A DNA stretch of 64,000 bases, from NCBI RefSeq assembly GCF_963082655.1, contig NC_081553.1, positions 209,797,696-209,861,695 of the forward strand, given 5' to 3'. The notes under the pieces were generated by a model that saw only the letters and a program-made list of their open reading frames with translations, made no database searches and had not been told where the DNA came from. Shown here one piece after another: positions 36,161 through 48,562 of this stretch. A program made the translations under genes and the position numbers. Numbering within the stretch: position 1 is the first letter of the stretch; each line of letters opens with the position of its first letter. This stretch comes from Stomoxys calcitrans. Its lineage: Eukaryota; Arthropoda; Insecta; Diptera; Muscidae.

Positions 36161-37079
36161 GGTATATGAAATAAAATTATGCCCTCCAACTAAATTTATT
36201 TTGTATAAATTTTTAGTTTTTTTTTTAATTTATAAATTTAGTATCATAACAAAATTGAGCACATAAATATATAAATTTAGTATTCCAAGAAACTAATGTT
36301 AACAACAACAAACTTTGCATGCACATTTCGTAGAATTAAGTTTCCCTATATCCAATCCTCTCTATATCAAAGTTTAGTTACTATTCCAAATCACTTCACC
36401 CATTTATCAATCAAAATAAAGCACTTACCTACCAAAGGGCCATGGCATGGTCCACTCACCTACTCGTACATCCAATTCAAGAGCTCAACCTACATCATCG
36501 AGAGGGATTGGTACGATGACATGTAGGCCTTTGCTCAACGTCTTGATTTAGTGCAATGGAAAATCTAATAAATCTCTTGCTAACCACCTCTACATGAAAT
36601 TCAAAGGATGCTACTTGCTCCCAATTTCTTGGTCAAATTGCCTTTATTGCTGTAGGACATTGTGTCTTAGTGATGGATTCAATCAGTCACGTAGTCATTT
36701 TTATAGGCCTTCATTTGTAGATGTGCCATTATTGTCGAATGGCTCCTACTGTGCATCATTCACATCACCACCACCACCACCACCACTACACTAACGAGTG
36801 GTGCCCAGGGAGGTGCTTTTGATGTTTGATGTCTGTAGTAGGCTTACTGCAGTAATTTGGCAACAAAATATCAACTCTTGGCAAGATATTTTGGGCGTAT
36901 TGTTGATGTTGTTTGCTTGGTCTATGATAACCATAACTCCACTTGCTGGTATCATCCCTAGAAATTCTGACATTTAGTTACAGATATGTTGCGGATATGT
37001 CTGCTGCCTTTGTGCTGGACAGCGTTGCCATATTGATAGTATTTACAGAAATTTGGGATGAATTTGAGCATTTTGAAAA
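36161..37079. other. Non-coding DNA
   Basis: AT-rich, with a CCA run at about 36766-36787. The 66-codon frame at 36594-36794 ends in this run and shows no domain. Confidence 0.5.
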
Positions 37080-37340
37080 TAATATAAAATAAAATAAAAT
37101 AAAATACAAAAAAAAAATAAAATAAAATACAATGAAATAAAATAAAACATAATAAAATAAAATAAAATAAAATAAAATAAAATAAAATAAAATAAAATAA
37201 AATAAAATAAAATAAAATAAAATAAAATAAAATAAAATAAAATAAAATAAAAAAAAATTGAAAAAAATTAAATTAATTTAAATAAAATAAAATAAAAATA
37301 TATTAAATTAATTTAAATAAAAAAATTAAATTAATTTAAA
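37080..37340 (-). repeat. (TAAAA)n tract at the 3' end of a LINE
   Basis: About 170 bp of pure AAATA/TAAAA-type units (37140-37251) with diverged AT text on both sides. On the minus strand it lies right after the 3' end of the LINE copy at 37346-38115, so it may have grown from the LINE tail. Confidence 0.9.
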
Positions 37341-37345
37341 TAACT

Positions 37346-38115
37346 TACTTTACTTTAATTGGCTGTGACAGAACCTTTGTTCCACTAGTCGAACGCAGAA
37401 TAGCGTCCCAAGCGCCTCGATCTTCTGCACCCATTTTATAATCTCTGACATCTAGTTTCGAGGTGTCTCCCATCATTTGATCTTTCCATCGGGCTTTTGG
37501 TCTTCCCGGTTGGCGTATACCACCGTGTTTGCTCTCAAAAACTTCTTTGCAGGAGCTTCTTCATCCATTCTGACAATATGCCAACGCAGCATACTACACC
37601 TATATTCTCCATTAACGTAAACTAGTCCATATATTTTACAAAGAATCCTTCTCTCAAATACTCCAAGTACTGCCTCATCTGCTTTCACAAGTACTCATGC
37701 CTCAGAAGCATATAACAAAATGGGTAGTATCGGTGTCTTGTATAGTGTAACCTTCGTCATTATTCATCGCGTTATCTCAAAACTGGTCTCATTCGCTTCG
37801 GTTACGGGGGTGCCGAGGTAAATAAAATTGCTGACTATCTCAAAGTTGTGGTTCCCAAAATTCTCCATTTTCTTTATCTGCTCGGTTGTACAAGGCGTTT
37901 TGGGAGTTGAAACCATCCATTACGTCTTATCTCCATTTCCTGCAAGACCAATTTTCACTGAGTCTCTTTCGATTCTTTCAAAGGCTGCAGTTTACTACTT
38001 CCGGTGACCAACCTATGATGTCGATGTCGTCGGCATAGGCGAGTAGCATGTGTTCTCTTGTGATTAGTGTGCCATATCTATTCACATCTGCAAGTCGTAT
38101 AATCTTCGCCAGGAT
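37346..38115 (-). pseudogene. RTE-like LINE, 5'-truncated copy
   Basis: The minus strand encodes the C-terminal part: KADEAVLGVFERRILCKIYG, LVYVNGEYRCSML, RMDEEAPAKKF and NREDQKPDGKIK, with the RT thumb upstream (a ADDIDI-like block near 38040 and EKI/GL--N-DKT text near 37930). It is collinear with the 46.1-48.6 kb copy but has deletions. Its left end matches the 3' end of that copy (attggctgtgacagaacctt against atggctatgacataatattt), which supports a common 3' boundary. Confidence 0.85.
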
Positions 38116-38672
38116 TGGACATATCGGTTAAGATTTAGATATACCTCTCATATAAACCGCTCCCCCGACTTGACTTCTTGAGCCCTTGGAAGCCTCAATT
38201 TTCTTTCGATTTGGCTGAAATCTTGCATATAGCGTTCCGTTATAATCACCAACGGCTGTGTCAAGTACGTTTCAAATCGGTCAAGAACCTGATATAGTTC
38301 CCATATAAACCGATCTCGCGATTTGACTTCTTGAGCCCTTACAAGCCGCAATTTTTGTCGGATTCGGCTGAAATTTTGCACATAGGGTTCTGTTATGACT
38401 TCCAACAACTGTGCTAAATACGGTCTAAATCGGTCTATAACCTGATATAGCTCCCATATAAACCGATCTCCCAAATTGACTTCTTGAGCCCTTACAAGCA
38501 GCGATTTTTATCCGATTTGACTGAAATTTTGCATATAGTGTTCTATTATGACTTTCAACAACTTTGCTAAGTAAGGTTCAAATCGGTCTATAACCAAAAT
38601 GGCAACCCACCCCCAACCAGGGGTGGGTTGCAAAATTCGGCCCGCCCGAACTTTGCACGCTTTTACTCGTTT
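38116..38672 (+). mobile_element. HINE right part
   Basis: Three core units with tagttcccatataaaccgat (152-bp spacing between 38291 and 38443), then a right end with ggggtgggttgcaaaattcg, the dyad cggcccgcccg and ttttactcgttt. The terminus carries an extra small hairpin (aacccacccccaaccagggg). Confidence 0.8.
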
Positions 38673-40298
38673 CTACCTAACCTGACCTTACCAAGTCCTT
38701 TTGGATATGGCAACACTATTCTTGAGGTGAAGTAAATTCCCTCACAAGTTTGCTTTAGTGTGTGTGTGTGTGTGTGTGTGACAATGTGACGTGTGTTGCA
38801 TGCAGCAACACAATACAATTTGTTTTTACCCAAAACGTTGCAAAATGCAGGCATGCCAGCAGCAAACGTATTTTGCAATTACTAGGACTTTATATTCGCA
38901 TTTCATTTCCAGTTCCGCATGTATGAGCACACAAACCAGTCATTTTAATATAAAGTCTTTGTCTATTTATCTGTCAGTCAGTCAGTCCGTCCGTCCGTCT
39001 GTCCTTCCGTTTGTTCATCCATGTGTCTGTTGCTTCGTACTTTTATTGCATGCTTGGTCTGCAGGCCATATAGTTGTAATACTAACTTAGTTTTACTATA
39101 AACCGGCTGTATGGTTGACTGCTTGCCTTCTGATTCCCTCGATATCAAAATGACTAGCTGGCTGACTGACTGACTGCCTGGCTGACTGACTGAGTGGCAG
39201 AATGACTGCTTGGCTCATCTCTGCCACTCGGCATGGCATATATTTTGTTTACATACAACCCCATTTTTTTTTATTGAGTTTCTCTTGTTGCCAGTTCATG
39301 TTGCTTGTATTCCCCCCTGCTTGCTCGCTCGCTCGCCCCTACCTCTTGGCTTCTTTTCATTGATGGCCACAGCAGCATTTATTGTTGTTCATTTTCCCTA
39401 AAGGATCATAGAAAGGAGAAGGCTAAGGACCACCACAAATAGTAGGAGGGATGATGGACACTCTAGCATGGGATATGTCAGTGGTTATCATCTACACATG
39501 TACAACGAAACACACAACCAGCTCCACCATTTCTACCTCATTCTGTGCGGCTACCTCTAGCGAGCCACCTCTGGCGGCGGCCGGGATGTGTACATTTGTA
39601 GCACATTTACGTGAACATGCTTCGGAGCATTATTACTTTTGTGATTTTTATTTTGATGTCAGTTTTGCATTTGTTAACATCCATCCGAATGGGAAAAGTT
39701 TGTTGTTCTGTGCTTGTGCCGTCTGCCAATGCTGCAGGAGTAGCAGCCGTTGTTGCTATAGCTCCAGCTGCAGGCTCCAACAGCAAAATACACATAAAAA
39801 ACATTTGCATAGCCAAACGTTGTGCTAGCCAGAGTACATTTGAATACAATTTCATTCATTTATTTGATATGGAAGTTTGTGAAGGTGCAAATTCTATTTT
39901 TGAAACAGGAATAAAAAACCGACAAAACAAATGAGAAAATTGTAATTAAAAAAAGTGCAATAAAAAATGGTTATAAATAGTCATGAGAAATGACCAAATG
40001 GATGAAAGGATGGACACCCAAAAGGTTTGATAAACATCACAGACTAGAGCATCTAGTTTAGCAGGTGAATAGCTTTAATTTAAGGATTTGGAAAATTTAA
40101 AGTTTTTTTCGATGTTTTTTTGGAGTTTTTATGGGTTTTGTAATCAGCAGTTTTGGGCAAACTTTTACAGGCGCTATGCCAGAGAGAGGTTTCATCCCAG
40201 TTTGATGGGATTCCCAAATGATAAGGATTATCATTTCATCTCATTTAAGGCTGTTAAAATTTGTGGGACATTCCAACTGTGCCCTACTATTACCATAA
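38673..40298. other. Non-coding DNA
   Basis: Contains a GT run (38757-38780), a GTCC run (38983-39002) and CTGA runs (39138-39196). The frames at 39451-39934 on both strands have no domain. No dispersed family recognised. Confidence 0.45.
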
Positions 40299-40440
40299 AC
40301 AAGTAAAAGCGTGCTAAGTTCGTCTGGGCCGAATCTTATATACCCTCCACCATGGATCGCATTTGTCGAGTTCTTTTCCCGGCATCCCTTCTTAGGCAAA
40401 ACAAGGATAAAAGAAAAGATTTGCTCTGCTTTTAGAGCGA
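40299..40440 (-). mobile_element. HINE right-end fragment
   Basis: Reads in reverse: aacaagtaaaagcgtgctaa, dyad ttcgtctgggccgaa, taccctccaccatggatcgc, then gcaaaacaaggataaaagaa. Family P in the same orientation joins it directly at 40441. Confidence 0.85.
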
Positions 40441-41480
40441 TAATTTTCAAAAACGCCAGATCTCGGAGATGGGAGCATCGATATAAGCGAAATTTTGCAT
40501 GCCACCTTCTGGTATCCCAAAGCCACGAAATTCGTATAAAATATTGGAGGGGGAACGCCCCATCCCAGAACCCACCCGAACGGACATGTTTACCGATTTG
40601 GACAATATGGGTAACAAATGAAAGGTATTCAAGAGTAGAGTACAAACATGGCATAAAAATGCCACCTTAAGAGCCCCCAAAAACACCATCACAGAACACT
40701 TTTACCGCTTTGGACAATATGGTATTAAATGAAAGGTATTTAAAAGTAGACTACAAATCTGAAATAAAATTGTATTCCTTGGTGTCTGAGGGTTCTCTCC
40801 ACCCTTCAAAACCCCCCCAGCAGGGTACATTTACTAATTGGGACTATATGGACATCAAATGAAAGGTATTAAAAGTAGAGTAAGAATCTGATAAAACAAA
40901 ATAATCTATTTCTTGGTGTCTGAGGTGCTTCTTCACCCCCCTCAACAGGACATATTTACCGATTGGGACAATATGGGTATCAACTGAAAGGTGTTTGGAA
41001 GTTGTGTACACATATGTTATAGGAATTTGGTCCAATGGGTTATGAGGCCACCTTAACCCCAAAAACCCACAAAACGGGCATGAATGTCCAAAATGGGTCT
41101 CAAATGAAAGGTCTTTGGGAATTGACTATGAATCTGGTATACACATTTTGCGGAGTCTGGGACCAGCCCACCTACTAAATACCCTTCAATATGACGTGTA
41201 GTTCGATCGAGATATGTGCATTAAAAGAAAGGTCTTTAACAGTAGAGTTTGATCTAATGTTTATATAAGGATCCGAGTGACGTCCTGCCGTTCAGCAGGA
41301 CATGTAGATCACAACAGCAAAGGACTAAAATAAATTCTCTTTTGGGTCTTAGCTTCGGGGGGACCGATGTTCTGCCAATAAAAACAACATCGAACTGTCA
41401 TGCAGGACGACCAAGTATATATTGTACTCAAATGAATGGACGTGTCAGAGGGCAATACCTCTCCCCCCATCCTAGCCAAA
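40441..41480 (-). repeat. Family P element
   Basis: In reverse, units with ggtaacaaatgaaaggtatt-type text, runs of C where the + copies have runs of G. The breakpoint next to the HINE is just past gatctggcgtttttgaaaat, nearly the same place as in the copy ending at 35990. The far part (41280-41480) mirrors 34815-35060. Confidence 0.7.
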
Positions 41481-41841
41481 CAAAAGGAATTAAAAATGAT
41501 AAATGAAAGCCGATCAGGATGGAATAGGACAGCAGTAAAACTGTGCTCTTTTTACCCACAAATTGGGAGAGACACAGCAGAAGCTGCGGATCTTTAAAAA
41601 TGTGGTATCCCATGTGGTAGCTTTGAAAAGTGATTTTTAAGCAATACAAAAAAAAATATTTTGTGTGGATTTTAACGAGACCCGTAACACAGAATATCTT
41701 GATCGCCAACTTCAAAATGCTTGACATTATGGGGCTCCAACAAAATCGTGTTCTAGAACGATTCTGATAATATTTCAGGGTATGGCCCCCTTCAAAACGG
41801 CCGTCTTTGCCTACTATTTCGCAAAAGGGGCTCAAATAATA
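41481..41841. other. Unassigned non-coding DNA
   Basis: May be worn family P text (gcaaaaggggctcaaataat at the end), but I cannot align it with confidence. The open frame across 41428-41919 (minus) is not a gene. Confidence 0.35.
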
Positions 41842-42253
41842 AAGGGTGATTTTTTTGAGGTTAGGATTTTCATGCATTAGTATTTGACAGATCACGTGGG
41901 ATTTCAGACATGGTGTCAAAGAGAAAGATGCTCAGTATGCTTTGACATTTCATCATGAATAGACTTACTAACGAGCAACGCTTGCAAATCATTGAATTTT
42001 ATTACCAAAATCAGTGTTCGGTTCGAAATGTGTTCAAATTTTGACAAATTTTGTTCAGCGATGAGGCTCATTTCTGGTTGAATGGCTACGTAAATAAGCA
42101 AAATTGCCGCATTTGGAGTGAAGAGCAACCAGAAGCCGTTCAAGAACTGCCCATGCATCCCGAAAAATGCACTGTTTGGTGTGGTTTGTACGCTGGTGGA
42201 ATCATTGGACCGTATTTTTTCAAAGATGCTGTTGGACGCAACGTTACGGTGAA
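41842..42253 (+). pseudogene. Tc1/mariner-type transposase remnant
   Basis: The likely 5' terminus aaagggtgatttttttgagg is followed by MNRLTNEQRLQIIEF and YYQNQCSVRNV, the start of the N-terminal helix-turn-helix domain. A deletion then joins it to FSDEAHFWLNGYVNKQ, CRIWSEEQPEA, MHPEKCTVWCGLYAGGIIGP and YFFKDAVGRNVTVN. The second block starts at the middle Asp region of the DDE/D core (FSDEAHF). The first catalytic Asp region and the third acidic residue are absent, so it cannot be active. About 110 of the usual roughly 340 residues remain. Confidence 0.85.
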
Positions 42254-42281
42254 TGAACACATTTCGAACCGAACACTGATT
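42254..42281 (-). repeat. Inverted copy of a transposase segment (28-bp inverted repeat)
   Basis: An exact reverse complement of 42009-42036, which is the NQCSVRNVF-coding part of the transposase. It bridges the transposase remnant and the LINE fragment that follows. Confidence 0.95.
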
Positions 42282-42440
42282 CTACCCCACTCGGAAATGG
42301 CCAACAAATCCTGGGAGAGCGTCTCATCCATGATGCGCACAATTTCTTGAGGACTGGGCCTATGGTCGAATAAATATGAATGACACAGACTACTGTCATC
42401 GGCAAATGAGTAGACTGAATTCGAAGTCTGACCCAATAGA
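42282..42440 (-). pseudogene. LINE reverse transcriptase fragment
   Basis: The minus strand encodes SVYSFADDSSLCHSYLF, RPSPQEIVRIMDETL and SQDLLAISEWG. FADDS is the catalytic RT box and the run up to ISEWG is the next block in jockey/CR1-like RTs. Reading continues into the inverted transposase segment. Confidence 0.8.
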
Positions 42441-42456
42441 TCGTCAATAGAATAAG

Positions 42457-43742
42457 AACAAGTAAAAAGGCGTTAAGTTCGGCCGGGCCGAACTTTGGAT
42501 ACCCACCACCTCGGCTATATATGTAAATCACCTTTCGTCAAAATCCGGTGCAAAATTCATAACTTATGTCCCATAGCAGAAATATGTGGAGGGGCTTAAC
42601 TTAACTCTTTGTCCCAAATTTCGGAATAATCGGACAATAAATGCGCTTTTTATGGCCCCAAAACCTAAAATCGAGAGATCGGTCTATATGGCAGCTATAT
42701 CCAAATCTGGACCGATCAGTGCGATAATGCAGAAGTATGTCAAGGGGCTTAACTTAACTCACTGTCCCAAATTTCGGCGACATCGGACAATAAATGCGTG
42801 TTTTATGGGCCTAAGACCCCAAATCGGAGGATCGGTCTATATGGCAGCTATATCCAAATCTGGACCGATCTGAGCCAAATTCACAGAGGACGTCGGAGGG
42901 CCTAAAACAAGCACTGTCCCAAATTTCAGCAAAATCGGATAATAAATGTAGCTTTTATGAGCATATAACCCTAAATCGGAGGATCGGTCTATATGGCAGC
43001 TATATGCAAATCTGAACCGATCTGAGCCAAATTGACGAAGGACGTTGTAGGGCCTAACACAACTCACTGTCTCAAATCATAGCAAAATCGGCTAACAAAT
43101 GTGGCTTTTATGGGCCTAAGACCCTAAATCGGCGGATCGGTCTATATGGCAGCTATATCCAAATCTGAACCGATCTGAGCCATATTGACGGAGGATATCG
43201 AAGGGCCTAACACAACTCACTGTCCCCAAATTTCAGCAAAATCGGATAGTAAATGTGGCTTTTATGGGCCTAAGACCCTAAATCGGCGGATCGGTCTATA
43301 TGGCAGCTATATCCAAATCTAGACCGATCTGGGCCAAATTGACGAAGGATGTCGAACGGCCTAACACAACTCACTGTCCCAAATTTCAGCAAAATCGGAT
43401 AATAAATATGGCTTTTATGGGCCTAAGACCCTAAATCGGCCGATCGGTCTATATGGGGGCTATATCAAGATATAGTTCAATATAGCCCATCTTCGAACTT
43501 AACCTGCTTATGGACAAAAAAAGAATCTGAGCAAAGTTTCAGCTTAATATCTCAATTTTTAAAGGCTGTAGCGTGATTTCAACAGACAGACGGACAGACG
43601 GACGGACATGTCTAGATCGTCTTAGATTTTTACGCCGATCAAGAATATATATACTTTATAGGGTCGGAAATGGATATTTCGATGTGTTGCAAACGGAATG
43701 ACAAAATGAATATACCCCCATCCTTCGGTGGTGGGTATAAAA
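42457..43742 (-). mobile_element. DINE-1-like HINE, subfamily C, near complete
   Basis: In reverse: acaagtaaaaaggcgttaag, dyad ttcggccgggccgaa, tacccaccacctcgg, then six core units (ggtctatatggcagctatat at 42681, 42834, 42986, 43139, 43292 and 43446; 152-154 bp). Next come a short GTCY block (complement of cagacagacggacagacgga, 43583-43607), agaatatatatactttatag and a right end with atccttcggtggtgggtata. Same subfamily as 16968-18208. Confidence 0.9.
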
Positions 43743-43744
43743 AG

Positions 43745-44000
43745 GGAAGGGGAAAGGACAGAGCCTTGTGGCACACCGGCGGTCAATGTATACTCATCTG
43801 ATGAGAACCCATCTACAACAACTCGTATAGGGCGATCTCTGAGAAAGCTCGATATAAATCGAACGAAGTTATTACCGACACCAAAAGCGACAAGCTATGA
43901 TAAAAGTCCACCGTGCCACCTATCAAATGCCTTGGAGATAACCAGAGCTACGACCTTACTCTCATCAAACTGGTGGATTAATATACTGTCTCTCGCTAAG
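43745..44000 (-). pseudogene. LINE reverse transcriptase fragment
   Basis: The minus strand reads FDESKVVALVISKAFDRWHG, GLLS, LVAFGVGNNFVRFI, SFLRDRPIRVVVDG and LTAGVPQGSVLSP, with one stop. These are RT blocks of a jockey-like LINE, from the first catalytic Asp region (normally D-SKAFD, here ISKAFD) to the GVPQGSVLSP box. It sits between two HINEs. Confidence 0.85.
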
Positions 44001-44002
44001 AA

Positions 44003-44397
44003 GGCCATTGGACTCTAAGTATCAACGAAAATTGAGGCTTCTTAAGGTTCATGAAGTCAAATCCGGGGATCGGTTTATATGGAGGCAATATCTGTTTAAG
44101 GACCAATTCGGAACATACTTGGCATGGATGCTGGAAGTCATAACACAAGCCTTTGTTCCCTGTTTCAGCCAAAATCGGATGAAAATCGAGGCCTTTAGGG
44201 GCTAGCTTGACTCCTTCCGTCTGTCTGTCGAAAGCACCCTAACGTCCGTCCGGACGGACATGGCTAGATCGACATAAAATGTCACCACGATCAAGAATAT
44301 ATATACTTTATGGGGTCTCAGATGAATATTTCGAGTATTTACAAACAGAATGACGAAATTAGTATACCCCCTTGCTATGGTGGAGGGAATAAAAATA
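44003..44397 (-). mobile_element. HINE left part, in reverse
   Basis: One core unit (gatcggtttatatggaggca), the complement of the GTCY block with a small palindrome gtccgtccggacggac (44247-44262), tcaagaatatatatacttta and the left end tgctatggtggagggaataa. The right-end dyad is missing. Confidence 0.8.
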
Positions 44398-45946
44398 AAA
44401 AAATTTCATGGAAAATTTTGTCAAGTTTTTTTCCTTTGAATTCATACCCCCAGCCATATGTGCAGCAAGCGACTTGATTTTGTTTTGATTGATTGATAGC
44501 TCAGCTTTGATTGATTTTGAACAATTCAAATCCCTTGATAATTCTGATTAAATCTACATTGTTGTTGAAATCCTTCCAAAATTTTTTGCTTATTTTAGCC
44601 ATATACCTATACTCCAGACGAAATGCTTTTCAACAAGAAGTTAATGCTGGGCCAAACATAAAAATTCAATAACATTGCATGGGGGGGGGGAGGGTGTTGG
44701 TTGGCAATTTCATTAACATCTGTTGTTATACTAATAGCATAAAAGTTTATAGGCTCATATAAAAACGACCACAAAAACAGAATTGTTACATCTTATCAAA
44801 CCATTCGGCAGTGTTTATTGTAAGCGGCCATTAAGCGAAACACAGGCCTCTTAACTACCTACGAACCTTTCGGTGGCGGTAGTTGGTGGCCATATTGAAG
44901 TCCATTAAAAATTGCAATTAACAGCCACAAAGTTGGAAACCAAAGCCCTCAATACATGGTGTAGGTGATTTGAAAACATGTTGCTTCCCTCGTGCAAAAG
45001 GGGTAGTGAACTGCGCCAGACAGCTGGTAGCTGGTGGCTGGCAGCTAAAACTGAAAGGAAGCGCACAAAAGCCATTTGTGGCAATATCAACAGTAATTAA
45101 AGCAAATTATAAAGTAAACAAACGGCAAAACAAGCATAAACATTAAAATGTTAAAATCCAAAGAGAAAACAAAAATTTTCATATTTAAGAATAACAAAAG
45201 TAATGGAGCATGAAATGGCAGGAGGGGCTTCGAGTAGAGTTAATGAACAGATTTTGATTTTGCGGCATATACATTTCAGAGCTGGTATGAACAGTTTGAG
45301 GCAGACTATCATTGTATTGGTGCTGTCAGTACAAGCCTCACCGCAGTTGTTTTCGCATTTTCTTAAGTTTGAAGTTTTTCCTTAAATTTCAGTTTTCTTT
45401 ACTGCTCCACTGTTGCCTTAAAGTAAATGGATGAAAAGAAAAGCTCTCAACCACATTAATCTATTTCCTTTTTTGCTTTCTTTCCAGATAATTCCCATAA
45501 GAACTTTAGCGCTGGAAAAATAACGTAATTAGTTGGCAACATTAGGAGCAGAATTCTTGAAAAACAAGAACAGCTACAAAATCCATCCATCCATCCATCC
45601 ATCCTTGTGGCAGGTGAAAATCCAATATTTTATTTCTTATTCGTTGTGTCTGGGGGATGGGGTAGATTAAATTTATAAAATGGCAGGGCAAGGCGTTTCC
45701 TTTCCTGCCCTGCCATTTCAAGAATTCAAGTAGTAGCTGGTTAAGAGGTACAGACGAAGAACCACAGCATTGCAGTGATAATCCAAGTGCATTAGTCTCC
45801 AAAGCATCGTAGAAAGGTAATGCAACCAACCCAAAACATAAGAGGGCATGATTTGGAACAAACTTTGCACAAAACAAAACCAACGGGAAAACAAAAAAAA
45901 AAAAAAAAACAACCAAAGCTTGCAATAAAAGCTTGATGAGGAAATA
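44398..45946. other. Non-coding DNA
   Basis: Contains an ATCC run (45582-45605) and a 12-bp-arm hairpin (aaatggcagggc at 45678-45689, its complement at 45707-45718). The frame at 45542-46030 (minus) has no domain. Confidence 0.45.
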
Positions 45947-46027
45947 AACAAGTAAAAGCGTACTAAGTTTGGTCGGGCCCAAAATCTTGGGAACCCACCA
46001 CCATGGTTTCTGGCAAAAAAATTTATA
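45947..46027 (-). mobile_element. HINE terminal fragment
   Basis: In reverse: acaagtaaaagcgtactaag, a damaged dyad (tttggtcgggcccaaaa) and acccaccaccatggtttctg. Only the right terminus remains. Confidence 0.75.
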
Positions 46028-46031
46028 CAAA

Positions 46032-46070
46032 ACTAGCTGACCCAGGCACGCTACGCTCCGCCTTCTTAAA
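46032..46070 (+). repeat. Family P left terminus
   Basis: Reads aactagctgacccaggcacg then gctccgccttcttaaac. The complement of a closely similar sequence ends the family P copy at 60.6 kb. The LINE follows directly. Confidence 0.6.
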
Positions 46071-48562
46071 CTAAGCGTTTAACAATATCTTCTTCTTCTT
46101 TTAATGGCTATGACATAATATTTGTTCCACTAGCCGAACGTAGAATAGCGTTCCAAGCGCCTCGATCTTCTGCGCTCATTCTAAAATCTCTGACACCAAG
46201 TTTCGAGGTGTCTCCCACAACTTGATCTTTCCATCGGGCTTTTGGTCTTCACGGTTTGTGTGTACCACCGTGTTTGCCTTCAAAAGACTTCTTTGCTGGA
46301 GCTTCTTCATCCATTCTGGCAACATGTCCTAGCCAACGCAGCCGTTGTATTTTGATGCCTGTAACTATGCTATCGTCGGCATACAGCTCATACAGCTCGT
46401 GGTTCATTCTCCGTTAACGCAAACTGGTCCATATATTTTACGAAGAATCTTTCTCTCAAACACTCCAAGTACTGCCTCATCTGCTTTCACAAGTACCCAT
46501 GCTTCAGAACCATATAACAGCACGGATAGTATCAGTGTCTTGTAAAGTGTAGCCTTCGTCTGTCGAGAGGTGGCCTTGTTTCTAAACTGCTTACTTAGTC
46601 CAAAGTAGCATCTGTTTGCCAGTATTATTCTTCGCTTTATCTCAAAACTGATGTCATTCGTTTCGGTTACGGCGGTGCCGAGGTAGATAAAGTTACTGAC
46701 TATCTCAAAGTTGTGGTTCCCAACTTTCTCCATGTTCTTTATCTGCTCGGTTGTGCAAGGCTTTTTGGGAGTTGAAACCATCCATTTCGTCTTATCTCCA
46801 TTTACTGCCAGACCCATTTTCACTGACTCTCTTTCGATTTTTTCGAAGGCTACAGTTACTACTTCCGGTGACCGACCTATGATATCGATATCGTCGGCAT
46901 AGGCGAGTAGCATGTGCTCTCTTGTGATTAGTGTATCTCGTATAATCTTCTCCCGCAGGATATTAAAGAGATCAAACGATAGGCTGTCTCCATGTCTAAA
47001 ACCTCGTTTGGTATTAAATGGTTCAGAGAGAGTCTTTCCTATTCTTACTGAGGAACGCGTATCAGCAAGTGTCATCCTGCAGTGTCTTATTAATATTGCA
47101 GGGATACCAAACTCAGGCATGGCTTGAAATACCTTTGAACGTAAAGGAGTATCGCAGGCGGCTTTGTAGTCAACAAAGAGATGGTAGGTGTTAATTTGTC
47201 CTTCTCGGGTCTTTTCCAGGATTTGGCGCAGTGTGAATATCTGGTCTAGGGTGGATTTACCTGGTCTAAAGCCGCATTGATAGGGCCCAATTATCTCATT
47301 GACTTTAGGTTTTAATCTTACACACAGTACGCTCGAGAGTATCTTGTATGCGATGGGGAGGAGACTGTTGCTCCTCTGTAGTTGGCACATTCCGCCTTGC
47401 CTCCTTTCTTGTGTTCGGGACATAGTATGCTGAGGTTCCAATCATCGGGTATGCGTTCTTCTGGCCAGATTGCGCAGATAAGCTGATGCATATCATTATC
47501 AGCGTGTCGCCTCCGGTCTTAAATAGTTTAGCGGGTAACCCGTCGGCTCCTACTGCCTTGTTGTTCTTTAATCGGGTTACTGCTACTAGGATCTCATTCT
47601 GACTAGTAGGTAAAAACATTCTATACCGTCATCAGGGATTGGTTCTGCGGTATCCTCTTCGCCGCCAACATCGGACACTAGCAGTTGGGTAAAATGTTCT
47701 TTCCATATCCTCAGCATGTTGTCTGTGTCAGTTACAAGATTTCCTTCTTTGTCTCTGCAGGAGGATGTGCCTGCACCAAAGTCATCGGTTTGGTGTTTAA
47801 TTCTTTGGTAGAATTTCCGGACTTCATTCTGACTCCTGTACATCTCAATTCGCTCACACTCACGTCTTTCCATTTCCTTTTTCTTTCTGCGGAATAGACG
47901 TTTCTCATCTCTCCTTTTCTCCCGTTACCTCTACTGATTGCAGGGATGCTCTATATGCCATATTCTTCGCTTCTGTAGTATCTCCACACTCTTAGTCGTA
48001 CCATGGGCTTCTTGGAGGAGGCTTCCGGTATCCAGGTACAGAATTCGCGGCATTTTCCATCGAGTGGGCAATAGTTTGTCATTGCGCCATTGGACCAAAG
48101 ATGTCTTCCTTCCCTATTTTCGCATTAAAATCTCCCAGAACAATTTTAATATCATGGGCGGGCGATCATATTCTCTCTCTAGGCGCTCGTAGAAAATATC
48201 CTTGGTCTGCTCGGCTTTGCCTTCCGTCGGGGCATGGGCACAAATCAGGCTGATGTTGAAGAATTTGGCTTTTATGCGGATTATGGCTAGCCTCTCATCC
48301 ACCGGAGTAAAGCTGGAGACAAGGTGTTTAAGTCTCCGACTAACCACAAATCCGCAGCCAAATGGATGCATCGTGTTATGGCAGCTATAGTATGGTTCGT
48401 CACCGTTTGGTGTTGTAGTGACGCCATTCCCAGTCCATCGCACTTCCTGTAAGGCGGTTATATCTGCCTTGTACTTCTCTTATACATCTGCCAGCGCGTA
48501 TACTGCACCTTCTCTATAAAGAGTGCGGACATTCCAGGTGCAGATCCGCAAATCATGGTCCT
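46071..48562 (-). pseudogene. RTE-like non-LTR retrotransposon, most complete LINE copy
   Basis: The endonuclease part (48443-48114) reads RWTGNGVTTTPNGDE, CHNTMHPFGCGFVVSRR and FNISLICAHAPTEGK, similar to CFDP2-like endonucleases of RTE elements. The linker (47873-47586) has RKFYQRIKHQTDDFGAGTS and CRDKEGNLVTDTDN. The RT frame (47441-46404, 345 residues) has GFRPGKST (57-64), FVDYKAACDT (89-98), GFRHGDSLS (147-155; the usual Q is H), YADD (181-184) and MGLAVNGDKTKWM. The C-terminal part runs to about 46080. At least two frameshifts (between endonuclease and linker, and around 47400) make it inactive. No poly-A tail seen. The two LINE copies at 8.96 and 37.3 kb belong to the same family. Confidence 0.85.

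Noticed and set aside
39451..39934. Overlapping frames of 80-125 codons on both strands
   Set aside because: Cys/Ser-rich text from GCT/GTT-type repeats; frames on both strands are equally long.
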